Counted from the first letter of the stretch, positions 44,068-52,917 are shown. The stretch is 56,908 nt of DNA from Olsenella profusa F0195 (GCF_000468755.1 NZ_AWEZ01000037.1:1-56908); one strand, 5' to 3'. Notes: a model not told the origin generated them from the sequence alone. Numbers and translations: made by a program.

Positions 44068-45015
44068 TCAGCCCCCTATCTCGTTCATGGGTCGTGCGGA
44101 GTCGCTCGCACGACCGTCGTCCATCCTGTGCCCCCGCGGCTTTGACGCGATGCCGCCTCGCATGGCCTCCACCAGCTCCTGGCCGGTAAGCCCGCGAAGA
44201 TCGACCTCGACCGAGGAGTGAAGGCACGGCTTCAGGCGACCGTCCGCCGTCACGCGGATGCGGTCGCAGCTCGAGCAGAACCTGTGCGTCACGGATCGTA
44301 TGAGCCCAACGTTACCACGCCAGCCGGGGGCATGGTACAGCTCCGAGACGCCCTCCTTGCCAACGGAGGCAAGCTCGGGCACGGCATCTAGTACCGCATC
44401 GGCAGAGACGAAGCATCCCTTGGGCCACCGGGCGCACGCTCCCATGCGCATGAGCTCGATGAAGCGCACTGTAAGGTCGTGGTCGCACGCGAGAAGCGCC
44501 ATGGTACGAAGCTCGTCGTCGTTCACGCCGCCCACGAGCACGCAGTTGACTTTGGTGTTCGAGAAGCCCGCTTCATGCGCAGCCTCGAGCCCCGCAAGCG
44601 CGTCCACAAGCGAGTCCCGCCGCGTGATGCGCGCGTAGCGCTCGGCATTGAGCGTGTCGAGGCTTACGTTGAGACGGGTGAGCCTCGCAGCTCGCAGGTC
44701 TTTCGCCACGGGTGCAAGCAGCGTGGCGTTGGTGGTCATGTCCACCTCTTCGATGCCAGGAACAGCGGCGACCATGCCCACGAGGTCCACGATGCCGCGC
44801 CTCACCAGGGGCTCGCCGCCCGTGAGACGCACCTTTTGCACACCCAGGGACGCCGCTGCGGCAACAATGCCGCGCATCTCCTCGAACGAGAGGATGTCGG
44901 CGCGCGACAGCATGGGCACGCCATGCTCGGGCATGCAGTAGATGCAGCGGCAGTTGCAGCGGTCCGTTACGGAGAGGCGCAGGTAGCGTATGTCACGGCC
45001 AAAGTCGTCATGCAT
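44068..45015 (-). CDS. moaA: GTP 3',8-cyclase
   Basis: A 315-residue radical SAM enzyme for the first step of molybdopterin synthesis. The N-terminal cluster is C20-x3-C24-x2-C27 (TDRCNCRCIYC), followed by LTGGEPLVRRG; the C-terminal cluster is in FCSSCDRIRVTADGRLKPC, and the chain ends in the conserved Gly-Gly. ATG 45015 overlaps the end of modC by 8 bases. No moaD or moaE (molybdopterin synthase) gene is in the window, so these must lie elsewhere in the genome. Confidence 0.95.
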   Translation of the reverse strand: MHDDFGRDIRYLRLSVTDRCNCRCIYCMPEHGVPMLSRADILSFEEMRGIVAAAASLGVQKVRLTGGEPLVRRGIVDLVGMVAAVPGIEEVDMTTNATLLAPVAKDLRAARLTRLNVSLDTLNAERYARITRRDSLVDALAGLEAAHEAGFSNTKVNCVLVGGVNDDELRTMALLACDHDLTVRFIELMRMGACARWPKGCFVSADAVLDAVPELASVGKEGVSELYHAPGWRGNVGLIRSVTHRFCSSCDRIRVTADGRLKPCLHSSVEVDLRGLTGQELVEAMRGGIASKPRGHRMDDGRASDSARPMNEIGG

Positions 45016-46129
45016 GAGGCGCGTCCTCCGTGGCGACCTTGGCGTTGCCAGCCTCCTGCGAAGCGGCTCCAAAGACGAGCGGCATGACCTTCTCGGGAGC
45101 AATGCCAAGCGTGACCTGGGTCGGGTTTCCCAGACTGGCCCACATGTCCTTGTCGCACTCATAGCGCAGCAGCGCGCCCGCAGGGGTCCTTGCCATCACG
45201 ATGGTTGAGAACGTGGAGTCAATCACACGGTCCACCTCGCAGGGGATTGCGTTTGGTCCGGGGTGCAGGCCCGGCATGGTGGTGAAGTAGTGCGCACGGA
45301 TTCCCACGTGGGAGACGTCTCCGGAACAGGGTAGTGACGTGGCAAGCGTGACGCCCCAGTCATCGCAGGCAAGCGCGCCGGCCTCGCCCGCCACGCGCGC
45401 ACGGCTCACGTTCTTGCAGCCGCTGATCAGGGCCGCCGCCACGCTGGCGGGGGCACCGAAGAGCGAGTGCACGCTCACCTTGGCGTCAGAGCGGCCGTGG
45501 TCAAGCACGCAGACCGTATCGCACATGCGATAGACCTCGTCGCGGTTGTGCGAGACGTACACCGCACCGCCCGGGAATCCGCGTAGGACATCTGCCAGCT
45601 CAAGCTCAAGCTGCCAGCGCAGATAGCCGTCAAGTGCCGAGAAGGGCTCGTCCAAGAGGACGAGCTCTGGGTCGCTCGCAAGGATGCGTGCCATGGCGCA
45701 GCGCTGCTGCTGCCCGCCAGAGAGCTCGCGCGGGCGGTGGCGCTCGAGGCCATCCAGGCGCATGGCCGCCATCTCGCGCCTCGCGCGGACAAGACGCTCC
45801 TCCCTCGTGGCGCCAAAGGCACCGGAGAGCACGTTCTGCTCGACCGTCATGGTTGGGAAGAGGGCATAGCTCTGGAAGAGGTAGCCCACGTGGCGCCTCT
45901 GCGGTGGAAGGTCTACCTTTGCCTCGCTGTCAAAGAGCGTGCGTCCACCCAGCACGATGCGGCCGGCGTCTGGCCGCTCGATGCCCGCAATGCACCTGAG
46001 CGTCATGGACTTGCCACAGCCCGATGGCCCCAGAAGGGCCATGATCTCTTCCGGCCGCTCCAGGGAGAACGAGACGCCCAGCGTAAAGCCACGCAGACGC
46101 TTCTCGATGTCGACTTCCAAGACCGTCAT
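45008..46129 (-). CDS. modC: molybdate ABC transporter ATP-binding protein
   Basis: A 373-residue ABC ATPase with Walker A GPSGCGKSMT, Q-loop LFQSYALFPTMT, signature LSGGQQQR and Walker B LVLLDEPFSALDG. The C-terminal third (from about 235) is a TOBE/Mop-like domain that may bind molybdate and regulate transport. Its ATG overlaps the modB stop (ATGA). It powers import through ModB, with ModA as receptor. By sequence alone tungstate or sulfate carriers are close, but the following cofactor genes make molybdate the natural substrate. Confidence 0.93.
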   Translation of the reverse strand: MTVLEVDIEKRLRGFTLGVSFSLERPEEIMALLGPSGCGKSMTLRCIAGIERPDAGRIVLGGRTLFDSEAKVDLPPQRRHVGYLFQSYALFPTMTVEQNVLSGAFGATREERLVRARREMAAMRLDGLERHRPRELSGGQQQRCAMARILASDPELVLLDEPFSALDGYLRWQLELELADVLRGFPGGAVYVSHNRDEVYRMCDTVCVLDHGRSDAKVSVHSLFGAPASVAAALISGCKNVSRARVAGEAGALACDDWGVTLATSLPCSGDVSHVGIRAHYFTTMPGLHPGPNAIPCEVDRVIDSTFSTIVMARTPAGALLRYECDKDMWASLGNPTQVTLGIAPEKVMPLVFGAASQEAGNAKVATEDAPHA

Positions 46130-46812
46130 GATGCCGCCCCCGCTCGCGCCGCGACCGAGCGCTGATGACCCTCAAAGAGGTTGAGGGCGAGCAGCACCAC
46201 GGCGCTTATCGCAAGGTTCACAAGGACCCACTGGAAGGCCTGCGCGTCATCTCCCGTGCGCCACAGCTGGTAGACCGTCGTGGAGATGGTGGCCGTGGAC
46301 CCCGGCGTGTAGCCGGCAATCATGGAGGTGGCGCCATACTCGCCCAGCGCGCGGGCGAAGGCCAGAACGGAGCCAGCGATGATCCCCTGCCTGCAGCAGG
46401 GCATCTTCACGCGCCAGAACACCCAGGCATTCGACTTGCCCAGCGTGCGCGCAGCGTTGGCGAGGCTCTGGTCAAAGCTCTCGAAGGCGCCACGCGCCGT
46501 GCGGTACATGAGCGGGAAGCTCACGACCACAGTGGCGAAGATGGCCGAGTACCACGTCATGGTGAGCTTGATGCCAAGGGTGGAGAGCACCCAGGCGCCC
46601 ACGGGACGCCTGGGACCGAGAAGCATCAGCAGCATGTATCCCACGACGGTGGGCGGCAGCACCAGGGGAAGGGTGAGGACGACGTCGAGCACGCCCTTCA
46701 CCACGCGGTGAGCATGGGCCACCACATCTGCGAGCCACACGCCGAGGAGAAACACCACCACCGTCGAGGTGGCGGCAATCCTCAGCGAGTTAAGGAGTGG
46801 GTACCAGTCCAT
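46126..46812 (-). CDS. modB: molybdate ABC transporter permease
   Basis: A 228-residue permease starting MDWYPLLNSLRIAATST with about five membrane segments. LPLVLPPTVVGYML is typical of ModB, and the EAA coupling loop is seen in ARTLGKSNAWVFWRVKMP, followed by ARALGEYGATSMIAG. It begins 7 bases after the modA stop and overlaps modC by 4 bases. It forms the channel of the molybdate importer. Confidence 0.94.
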   Translation of the reverse strand: MDWYPLLNSLRIAATSTVVVFLLGVWLADVVAHAHRVVKGVLDVVLTLPLVLPPTVVGYMLLMLLGPRRPVGAWVLSTLGIKLTMTWYSAIFATVVVSFPLMYRTARGAFESFDQSLANAARTLGKSNAWVFWRVKMPCCRQGIIAGSVLAFARALGEYGATSMIAGYTPGSTATISTTVYQLWRTGDDAQAFQWVLVNLAISAVVLLALNLFEGHQRSVAARAGAAS

Positions 46813-46819
46813 GGCAAGG

Positions 46820-47707
46820 CTATGCCTCGGCAAGCGGCGTGAAGCCGACCTTCTCGAAGCAATCGCTTGCGTCCTTCGTCTTGAGGAAGTCGAGGAAGGA
46901 CTTGGCAAGGTCGGGCTCGGGCGCTGCCTTCGTGGCTGCTGCGGGATAGACCACGCGGCCGCACATCTCCTCGGTGGCCTCGTCGACCATCGTGAGGCTG
47001 GCGGAGGTGGCATCGGTCTTGTAGATGACGCCACAGTCGACGGTGGCCTCAAAGATCTGCGAGCTGACCTCCTTCACATTGCTGCCGTAGGTGATGCAGC
47101 CGGCGTTGGCAAGCTCCGTCTCGTCGAGGTTGTAGTATGCAAGGATCCTCTGGGTGTACTGGCCCACGGGGACGTCTGAGTTGCCCATGCAGAGAAGGAC
47201 ATCGTGTGCCTGGAGCTTGGATGCCATGTCATCGAAGTTCTGGACGGCCTTGGGGTTGCCGTCGGGCACGCAGAGCGTGACCTTGTTCTCGAGGATGTCG
47301 AAGCGGGTGGCGTGGTCGATGCAGTCGAGGCCCTCGTCGTTGCCGGATGCGGCCTGGGCATCGAGCTGGTTCATCTGCTTCTGGCCCGCAGAGATGAAGG
47401 CGTCGCAGTCTGCACCCTCCTGGATCTGCTTCTTGAGGGTGCCCGAGGAATCAAAGTCGAAGCTGATGTCCACGCCATCGTTGGCGGTCTTGAAGAGGCC
47501 GCCGGCCTCGGTGAGCGACTCGGTGAGCGATGCGGCCGCAAAGACGGTGAGCGTCCTTGCCTCTGCCGCAGACGTCGTATCCGTTGTGGCCGAGCTGGTC
47601 GACTGAGCGGACTGCGACTGCGTGCCTCCGCATGCCGCCAGCCCGAGGCCTGCCGCGACGACTGCCACCGACACAAACGAACGCCTGGTAACGCTTGTTC
47701 CTGCCAT
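46820..47707 (-). CDS. modA: molybdate-binding lipoprotein
   Basis: A 295-residue substrate-binding protein. The N-terminus has a twin-arginine-like TRRSF, a hydrophobic stretch and a lipobox ending at Cys26 (GLAAC), so it is probably a lipoprotein exported by Tat or Sec. The mature protein has VFAAASLTESLTEAG, FDFDSSGTLKKQI, and SDVPVGQYTQRIL, the usual ModA oxyanion-binding landmarks. ATG 47707 follows AGGGAAGG. It heads a seven-gene molybdenum operon. Half of a decayed paralogue survives at 19870-20235. Confidence 0.95.
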   Translation of the reverse strand: MAGTSVTRRSFVSVAVVAAGLGLAACGGTQSQSAQSTSSATTDTTSAAEARTLTVFAAASLTESLTEAGGLFKTANDGVDISFDFDSSGTLKKQIQEGADCDAFISAGQKQMNQLDAQAASGNDEGLDCIDHATRFDILENKVTLCVPDGNPKAVQNFDDMASKLQAHDVLLCMGNSDVPVGQYTQRILAYYNLDETELANAGCITYGSNVKEVSSQIFEATVDCGVIYKTDATSASLTMVDEATEEMCGRVVYPAAATKAAPEPDLAKSFLDFLKTKDASDCFEKVGFTPLAEA

Positions 47708-48097
47708 GATGCCTTCCCTTCCCTCGGTGTAGTGCCTGCCTGGGGTGCATCTCTGAGGCGATGCCTTCTTGCGTGCCGCCCATGTGGTGCCTGTGGACTT
47801 CACCGCCAAGAACGCGAGGCCTTGCTAACGCCGGAGAATGATCGCCCCGCGTCAGCAGCCTGCCCACGAACGGCGTTCTTGCTTACAAACTATAACGCCG
47901 TTCAAACAAAAAGTTTGGGAAAGGTGGCAGACGGAGAAGTTGCGGCGCAGGCGGTGGGGCCATAGCAGGGCGGGGTGAACGACAGTTCCTGAAGCCACCT
48001 TGGCAAACCCCACGATGCGAACACATCGGCAACGTATACTGTCTTCCTGGCTTACTTACTGCGAGGTACCTTGGCAAGAGACTCGAGAGGAAAACCC
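47708..48097. promoter_or_regulatory. divergent region modA/galE with molybdenum-operon promoter
   Basis: For modA (minus strand) TATAGT at 47894-47889 is a -10 candidate, giving a leader of about 175 bases. The exact 15-bp palindrome (47903-47917) covers its -35 region. A 10-bp inverted repeat, GAACGGCGTT (47868-47877) and AACGCCGTTC (47894-47903), brackets the start of transcription. For galE (plus) TATACT at 48035-48040 is a -10 candidate, and GAGAGG precedes the ATG. I could not fit the known molybdenum-cofactor riboswitch pattern to the leader by eye. Confidence 0.55.
47903..47917. promoter_or_regulatory. candidate operator, copy 2 (modA)
   Basis: CAAACAAAAAGTTTG, the exact reverse complement of the site at 29261-29275 in front of ygeY, lying over the predicted -35 region of modA. 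Confidence 0.6.
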
Positions 48098-49153
48098 ATG
48101 AGCGAAGCAAGAGACCCCCAGAACACCTGCGTGCTCGTCACCGGCGGCGCCGGCTTCATCGGCAGCCACACCGTGGTCGAACTTTTGCAGGACGGCTACA
48201 AGGTAGTCATCGTTGACAATCTCTCCAATGCCTCCGAGAAGGTCCTCGACCGCATCAGGACCATCGTGGGCGACGCGGCGGCCACCAACCTCACCTTCTA
48301 CCGCACCGACGTCAGTGACCGCGGGGCCATGAGCGCCGTCTTCGACGAGAACCACATCGACCGCGTCATTCACTTCGCCGGCTTCAAGGCCGTGGGCGAG
48401 AGCGTCGAGAAGCCCATCGAGTACTACCGCAACAACCTGGGCACCACCCTCACCCTGGTGGACGTGATGCGCGACCACGGATGCAAGGACATCATCTTCT
48501 CCAGCTCCGCCACCGTCTACGGCGTGCCCGACAGCCTGCCGCTCACCGAGGAGAGCCCCAAGAAGCCCGCTACCAACCCCTATGGCTGGACCAAGTGGAT
48601 GATCGAGCAGATCCTCTGCGACCTCCATACGGCCGACCCAACCTGGAACGTCGTGCTGCTGCGCTACTTCAACCCCATCGGCGCGCATCCCTCCGGGCTC
48701 ATGGGCGAGGACCCCAAGGGCATCCCCAACAACCTGCTGCCCTACGTGGCGCAGGTTGCCGTGGGCAAGCGCGAGTACGTCCGCGTGTACGGCGACGACT
48801 ACGACACGCCGGATGGCACGGGCGTGCGCGACTACATCCATGTATGCGACCTGGGCAGCGGCCACGCCGCCGCCCTCAAGTGGATGCGCGGCCGCACGGG
48901 CGTGGAGACCTTCAACCTGGGTACCGGCAGGGGCACCAGCGTGCTGGAGATCGTGAGGGCCTTCTCCCGTGCCTGCGGCAGGGAGCTGCCCTACCGGATC
49001 GAGCCGCGCCGCGCCGGTGACGTGGATGCCAACTACGCCGACTGCTCCAAGGCGAAGCGCGAGATGGGCTGGGAGGCCCGCTACGCCATAGACGACATGT
49101 GCCGTGACGGCTGGATGTGGCAGTCACAGAACCCCAACGGCTACGAGGGCTAG
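48098..49153 (+). CDS. galE: UDP-glucose 4-epimerase
   Basis: A 351-residue NAD-dependent short-chain dehydrogenase-type enzyme interconverting UDP-glucose and UDP-galactose. Visible are the Rossmann TGGAGFIGSHTVVELL, the SSSATVYG serine region, and the catalytic NPYGWTKWMIE (Tyr-x3-Lys). ATG 48098 follows GAGAGG. It probably serves galactose use or cell-surface polysaccharide. A polyprenyl diphosphate synthase gene follows six bases later, so the two may share a transcript. Confidence 0.95.
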   Translation: MSEARDPQNTCVLVTGGAGFIGSHTVVELLQDGYKVVIVDNLSNASEKVLDRIRTIVGDAAATNLTFYRTDVSDRGAMSAVFDENHIDRVIHFAGFKAVGESVEKPIEYYRNNLGTTLTLVDVMRDHGCKDIIFSSSATVYGVPDSLPLTEESPKKPATNPYGWTKWMIEQILCDLHTADPTWNVVLLRYFNPIGAHPSGLMGEDPKGIPNNLLPYVAQVAVGKREYVRVYGDDYDTPDGTGVRDYIHVCDLGSGHAAALKWMRGRTGVETFNLGTGRGTSVLEIVRAFSRACGRELPYRIEPRRAGDVDANYADCSKAKREMGWEARYAIDDMCRDGWMWQSQNPNGYEG

Positions 49154-49159
49154 GCATCG

Positions 49160-50212
49160 ATGGCTGGTCAGGACGGCACGGCTGGTACCTTCTTGGCGTA
49201 CCTCGCCGAGAGACGCCCCGTCATGGAGGCGTACCTCGTCGAGCATGCGGCAGCGCCGCTGCCCGACGAGACGTTCGCCGCGGGCGAGCTCGGCCGCTAC
49301 CTCTATGCCCCGCTCGCCCGCTTCACGGCGTCCGGCGGAAAGCGCACGCGGCCCGCCCTCGTGCTGCTCGGCTGCGAGGCGGTGGGTGGCGAGACGGCCA
49401 GGGCGCTCCCAAGTGCGGCGGCCATCGAGCTCTTCCAATCCGCCGCCCTCATCCACGACGACATCGCCGACGAGGGGGAGCTGCGTCGCGGCGAGCCCTG
49501 CGTCCATGTGCGTGAGGGCGTGGGCGTGGCGATCAACATCGGTGACCTCGGCATCGTGCGCACCTTCGCGGGCGTGCTCGAGGACGGGGGGCTGGATGGC
49601 GCGACCAAGCTGCGTGTGCTCGACGAGCTCGCGCAGATGGAGCAGCGCACCGTGGAGGGGCAGGCGCTCGACCTCGGCTGGGCGCGCGACGGCCGCTGGG
49701 ACATCACGACCGACGACTACCTCACGATGGCCGCGCACAAGACGGCCTTCTACTCCGCGGCGTCCCCACTCTCCATCGGGGCCCTCTGCGGCGGGGGCAC
49801 GAACGAGCAGGTGGAGGCGCTGGGCTCCTTTGGCATGGATGCGGGCCTGGCATTCCAGCTCCAGGACGACCTGCTCAACCTCGTGGGCGACGGTGAGGCG
49901 CAGGGCAAGGACTTCCGCAGTGACATCACCGAGGGCAAGCGCACCATGATCGTCACCTGGGCCCTCGAGCACCTGGAGGACGACAGGAAAGACGAGCTCG
50001 TCTCGATTCTCTCGGCTCACGCCACGGACGCTGCGACGCTGGCCCGTGCGGTGGAGCTCATGCGCGCGGTCGGCGCCATCGATGCCGTGGACTCCTATGC
50101 CCGTGGCCTTGCGAGCCACGCAAAGGGCGCGTTGGACGGCATCGAGCTTGCAGGCACCACCCGCCTGATACTTGCGTCCATGGCGGACTTCTTCGTGGAG
50201 CGTGCCACATGA
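49160..50212 (+). CDS. polyprenyl (geranylgeranyl-type) diphosphate synthase
   Basis: A 350-residue trans-prenyltransferase. The first aspartate-rich motif is IHDDIADEGELRRG and the second is LQDDLLNLVGD, where Asn takes the place of the last Asp. GGKRTRPALVLLG is the conserved substrate-binding lysine/arginine region. It elongates isoprenoid diphosphates for quinones, carriers or lipids; chain length cannot be predicted with confidence. It closely follows galE and ends 88 bases before the serpin start. Confidence 0.92.
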   Translation: MAGQDGTAGTFLAYLAERRPVMEAYLVEHAAAPLPDETFAAGELGRYLYAPLARFTASGGKRTRPALVLLGCEAVGGETARALPSAAAIELFQSAALIHDDIADEGELRRGEPCVHVREGVGVAINIGDLGIVRTFAGVLEDGGLDGATKLRVLDELAQMEQRTVEGQALDLGWARDGRWDITTDDYLTMAAHKTAFYSAASPLSIGALCGGGTNEQVEALGSFGMDAGLAFQLQDDLLNLVGDGEAQGKDFRSDITEGKRTMIVTWALEHLEDDRKDELVSILSAHATDAATLARAVELMRAVGAIDAVDSYARGLASHAKGALDGIELAGTTRLILASMADFFVERAT

Positions 50213-50300
50213 GCGCAACTCGCACTCGGCGATCGTCCCCCCGTCCTACCAGCGGGCTCTTTCGGGTAGAGTGATGTCGTGTCTCGAGAGGGGAGTTACC

Positions 50301-51632
50301 ATGGAACGTCTCATCGAACGTCGCGGCGCCCTGGCTCTTCTCGGTCTGCCCGTCGCGCTGTCCCTGGGGTCATCCCTCGCAAGCTGCGGCTTGCACCTGC
50401 CCCCCTCGCTCACGGCGACGGACCTCACGGCAGCTGTGGAGGGTTCCGCACCCCCGCGCTCGCCCATCGGCGACATACTCACGGATACGGACGCCGTGCG
50501 CGCCGCCTACGGCTTCACGACCCACCTGCTGCAGGGCCGTTGCGAGACAGAGCCAGAGGGGAGCGTGCTCGTCTCTCCCCTTTCGGCGCTCTTCGCCCTC
50601 GCGCTGGCCGAGAACGGTGCCGCCGGCGAGACCCTCTCCCAGATGGAGGAGGCGACCGGTATGGACGTGCAAGGCCTCACGTCCTATCTTGGGGCCTACC
50701 TCAAAAGGATTGGCGGAGAGTCCCTCCATGACACGCGGGAGACGGGCGACCCGCTCGCGCTCAAGAGCGCCAACTCGATCTGGCTGCGCGACTCGGGCGG
50801 CCTCAGCGTATGCGACAGCTACCTCTCGACCTGCAAGGGCAGCCTTGCCGCGCAGGTCTTCTCCGCGCCGTTCGACGAGACGACGAGGGCCGACATCAAC
50901 TCCTGGACCAGCTCGAAGACGGATGGCATGATCAAGGAGGTCGTGGGTGAGATTCCCGATGGGGCCCAGCTGTACCTCATCAACGCCCTCGCCCTCGACA
51001 GCGCCTGGTCCGACCCCTACGGGGACGACGACGTCCAGGACGACACCTTCACGACCGAGGACGGCACGGAGCAGAGCGTGCGAATGATGCGCTCGCACGA
51101 GGTCTGCTACCTCGAGGGCGACTCCGCCGAGGGCTTCGTGAAGCCCTATGAGAACCACGACCTGGCGTTCGTGGCGCTGCTGCCCAAGACAGACGTCGGA
51201 ATCGGCGGGCTCGTGGGCTCCCTCGATGGCGAGTCCCTGCGCGAGCTCATCGCCCATGCCGTGCCGGGCGTCGAGGTCGACGCGGGACTGCCGAAGTTCA
51301 CGGTACGCCACCAGGCCCTCCTCAACGACCAGCTGAAATCGATGGGCATGCTGGACGCCTTCGATGCCAGCCTCGCGGACTTCTCGCCCCTGGGAGCGAC
51401 ACCGGCTGGCAACCTCGCCATCGACAGCGTCATCCAGAAGACCTTCATCGACGTGAACGAGCGGGGTACGAAGGCCGCGGCGGCGACCTCGATAGGGATG
51501 AGTTCCACAGCCGCAGCCCCCTTTGAGCCAGAAGTCAGGGAGGTCGTGCTGGACCGCCCCTTCGCCTACCTGATCATCGACCACCAGACCACGACGCCAC
51601 TCTTCGCGGGAGTCGTCACGAGCGTGGCGTAG
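50301..51632 (+). CDS. serpin-family protease inhibitor, predicted lipoprotein
   Basis: A 443-residue serpin. The N-terminus has a hydrophobic signal ending in a lipobox (SLASC), so it is probably displayed on the membrane. The fold shows SPLSALFALALAENGAAGET, LKSANSIWLRD, INALALDSAWSDPY, and the hinge NERGTKAAAATSIGM leading to the reactive loop. By the usual hinge count the scissile bond would be near Thr-Ala in SSTAAAPF. The closing FAYLIIDHQTTTPLFAGVV is also typical. The alanine-rich hinge argues for a working inhibitor. It may neutralise host or rival proteases. GGGGAG precedes ATG 50301. Confidence 0.93.
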   Translation: MERLIERRGALALLGLPVALSLGSSLASCGLHLPPSLTATDLTAAVEGSAPPRSPIGDILTDTDAVRAAYGFTTHLLQGRCETEPEGSVLVSPLSALFALALAENGAAGETLSQMEEATGMDVQGLTSYLGAYLKRIGGESLHDTRETGDPLALKSANSIWLRDSGGLSVCDSYLSTCKGSLAAQVFSAPFDETTRADINSWTSSKTDGMIKEVVGEIPDGAQLYLINALALDSAWSDPYGDDDVQDDTFTTEDGTEQSVRMMRSHEVCYLEGDSAEGFVKPYENHDLAFVALLPKTDVGIGGLVGSLDGESLRELIAHAVPGVEVDAGLPKFTVRHQALLNDQLKSMGMLDAFDASLADFSPLGATPAGNLAIDSVIQKTFIDVNERGTKAAAATSIGMSSTAAAPFEPEVREVVLDRPFAYLIIDHQTTTPLFAGVVTSVA

Positions 51633-51851
51633 GGCGAGCCGGCCCAGCGGTGCGCCGGTCCGCGGCTCGTCGCCTCTCGATGCCGCCGCGGACGGTGACG
51701 TCAACCATGGGAGGATGGCGCGCCCGACCATGCGGACGAGGGTGGGCCGAATGCCCTGGCCCCTCGCACCGCACGCCCCGCTTGCGTATACTTTTCTGGA
51801 GGCACCACCAATGGTGGCGACGCACCTGAGGCACGACAGGAGAGGCACGAT

Positions 51852-52763
51852 ATGGATTCCATTAGGGAAGGCGCGACGGGCACCGCGGTCGAGGACATTC
51901 AGGATCGCCTCACGTCCCTTGGCTACGAGATCGACGAAGGGGAGCGCGCCCAGGGCACCTTTGGCCCCTCCACCGCCAAGGCCGTCGCCAAGTTTCGCCT
52001 CGACCACGACCTGAGCCTCTCCGACGAGATGGACTCCGCCAGCTGGATGGCCCTCGTCGATGAGTGCTACCAGCTGGGAGACCGCACGCTGTACCTGCGT
52101 CTCCCCAACTTCCATGGCAACGACGTCAAGCAGCTCCAGGAGCGCCTCAACATCCTGGGCTTCTCGTGCGGCCAGCCCGATGGCTACTATGGCGTGCATA
52201 CCGAGGCTGCCGTGAAGCAGTTCCAGGAGAGTCAGGGCGCCCTGTCCGACGGCATGGCCTTCCAGGACACCTTTGCCGACATCGAGCGCCTGCACCACGT
52301 GTGGGCCGGCAAGCCCGCCGTCGGCCCACACCCCACAGGGGGCATGGGATTCGCCCGTGCCGCCGACGTGCTCGACCGCACCAAGGTTGCCATCACGGCA
52401 GAGGATCCCATCTCGCGCAACGTTGCCGGGCGCATCTGGAACCTCGCCTCGGCCACCAGTGACAAGAGCAAGCTCGAGCTCGTGGATCGGGAGGAGGAGG
52501 CCGCCGGTGACAGCCGTGCCGTGCTCGTGCTGGCCGCCTCCCCCCTGCCCAAGCACAGCACGCAGGCGAACCTCTCCATCGACGACGTCGACACGCTGCC
52601 GCAGCGCCTGCGCACCACCTGCGAGGGCGCGCGCGAGGGCGTGCCCGTCGTGCGCCTGGAGCTGCCCTGTGGCCCCAACTACAACGGGACCTTCACCACG
52701 GGGGACGCACAGACCTTTGCCGTGATGCTGCTCGACGCCATCTGCTCGGCCTTTGCCGTGTGA
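51852..52763 (+). CDS. peptidoglycan-binding protein with uncharacterised C-terminal domain
   Basis: A 303-residue protein with two PG_binding_1-type repeats at about residues 5-65 (GTAVEDIQDRLTSLGYEID, FGPSTAKAVAKFR) and 80-135 (GNDVKQLQERLNILGF, YGVHTEAAVKQFQ). The C-terminal 160 residues form an alpha/beta-looking domain that I do not recognise, without obvious zinc ligands. There is no signal peptide, odd for a wall-binding protein, so a non-classical route or cytoplasmic role is open. AGGAGAGG precedes ATG 51852, and TATACT at 51787-51792 could be its -10 box. Confidence 0.8.
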   Translation: MDSIREGATGTAVEDIQDRLTSLGYEIDEGERAQGTFGPSTAKAVAKFRLDHDLSLSDEMDSASWMALVDECYQLGDRTLYLRLPNFHGNDVKQLQERLNILGFSCGQPDGYYGVHTEAAVKQFQESQGALSDGMAFQDTFADIERLHHVWAGKPAVGPHPTGGMGFARAADVLDRTKVAITAEDPISRNVAGRIWNLASATSDKSKLELVDREEEAAGDSRAVLVLAASPLPKHSTQANLSIDDVDTLPQRLRTTCEGAREGVPVVRLELPCGPNYNGTFTTGDAQTFAVMLLDAICSAFAV

Positions 52764-52917
52764 TGGGCAGCAAGTGAATTCTAACGGCACAAATAGCCTG
52801 ACGCTCTCCCACATGGCTCTTGTCAACGACGAGATGGCGCACCCTGACGGGAATGTGGTCTTCCGCCTCTTGGTTCTTTTGGTTGGGGGGCATCGTAGAG
52901 CCCTTAGATATTCGGAT

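Noticed and set aside
47708-47890. Molybdenum-cofactor riboswitch in the modA leader
   Set aside because: The leader is long and GC-rich, but I could not match the conserved core by eye. A covariance-model search for the Moco RNA motif would decide; a hit above threshold would restore it.
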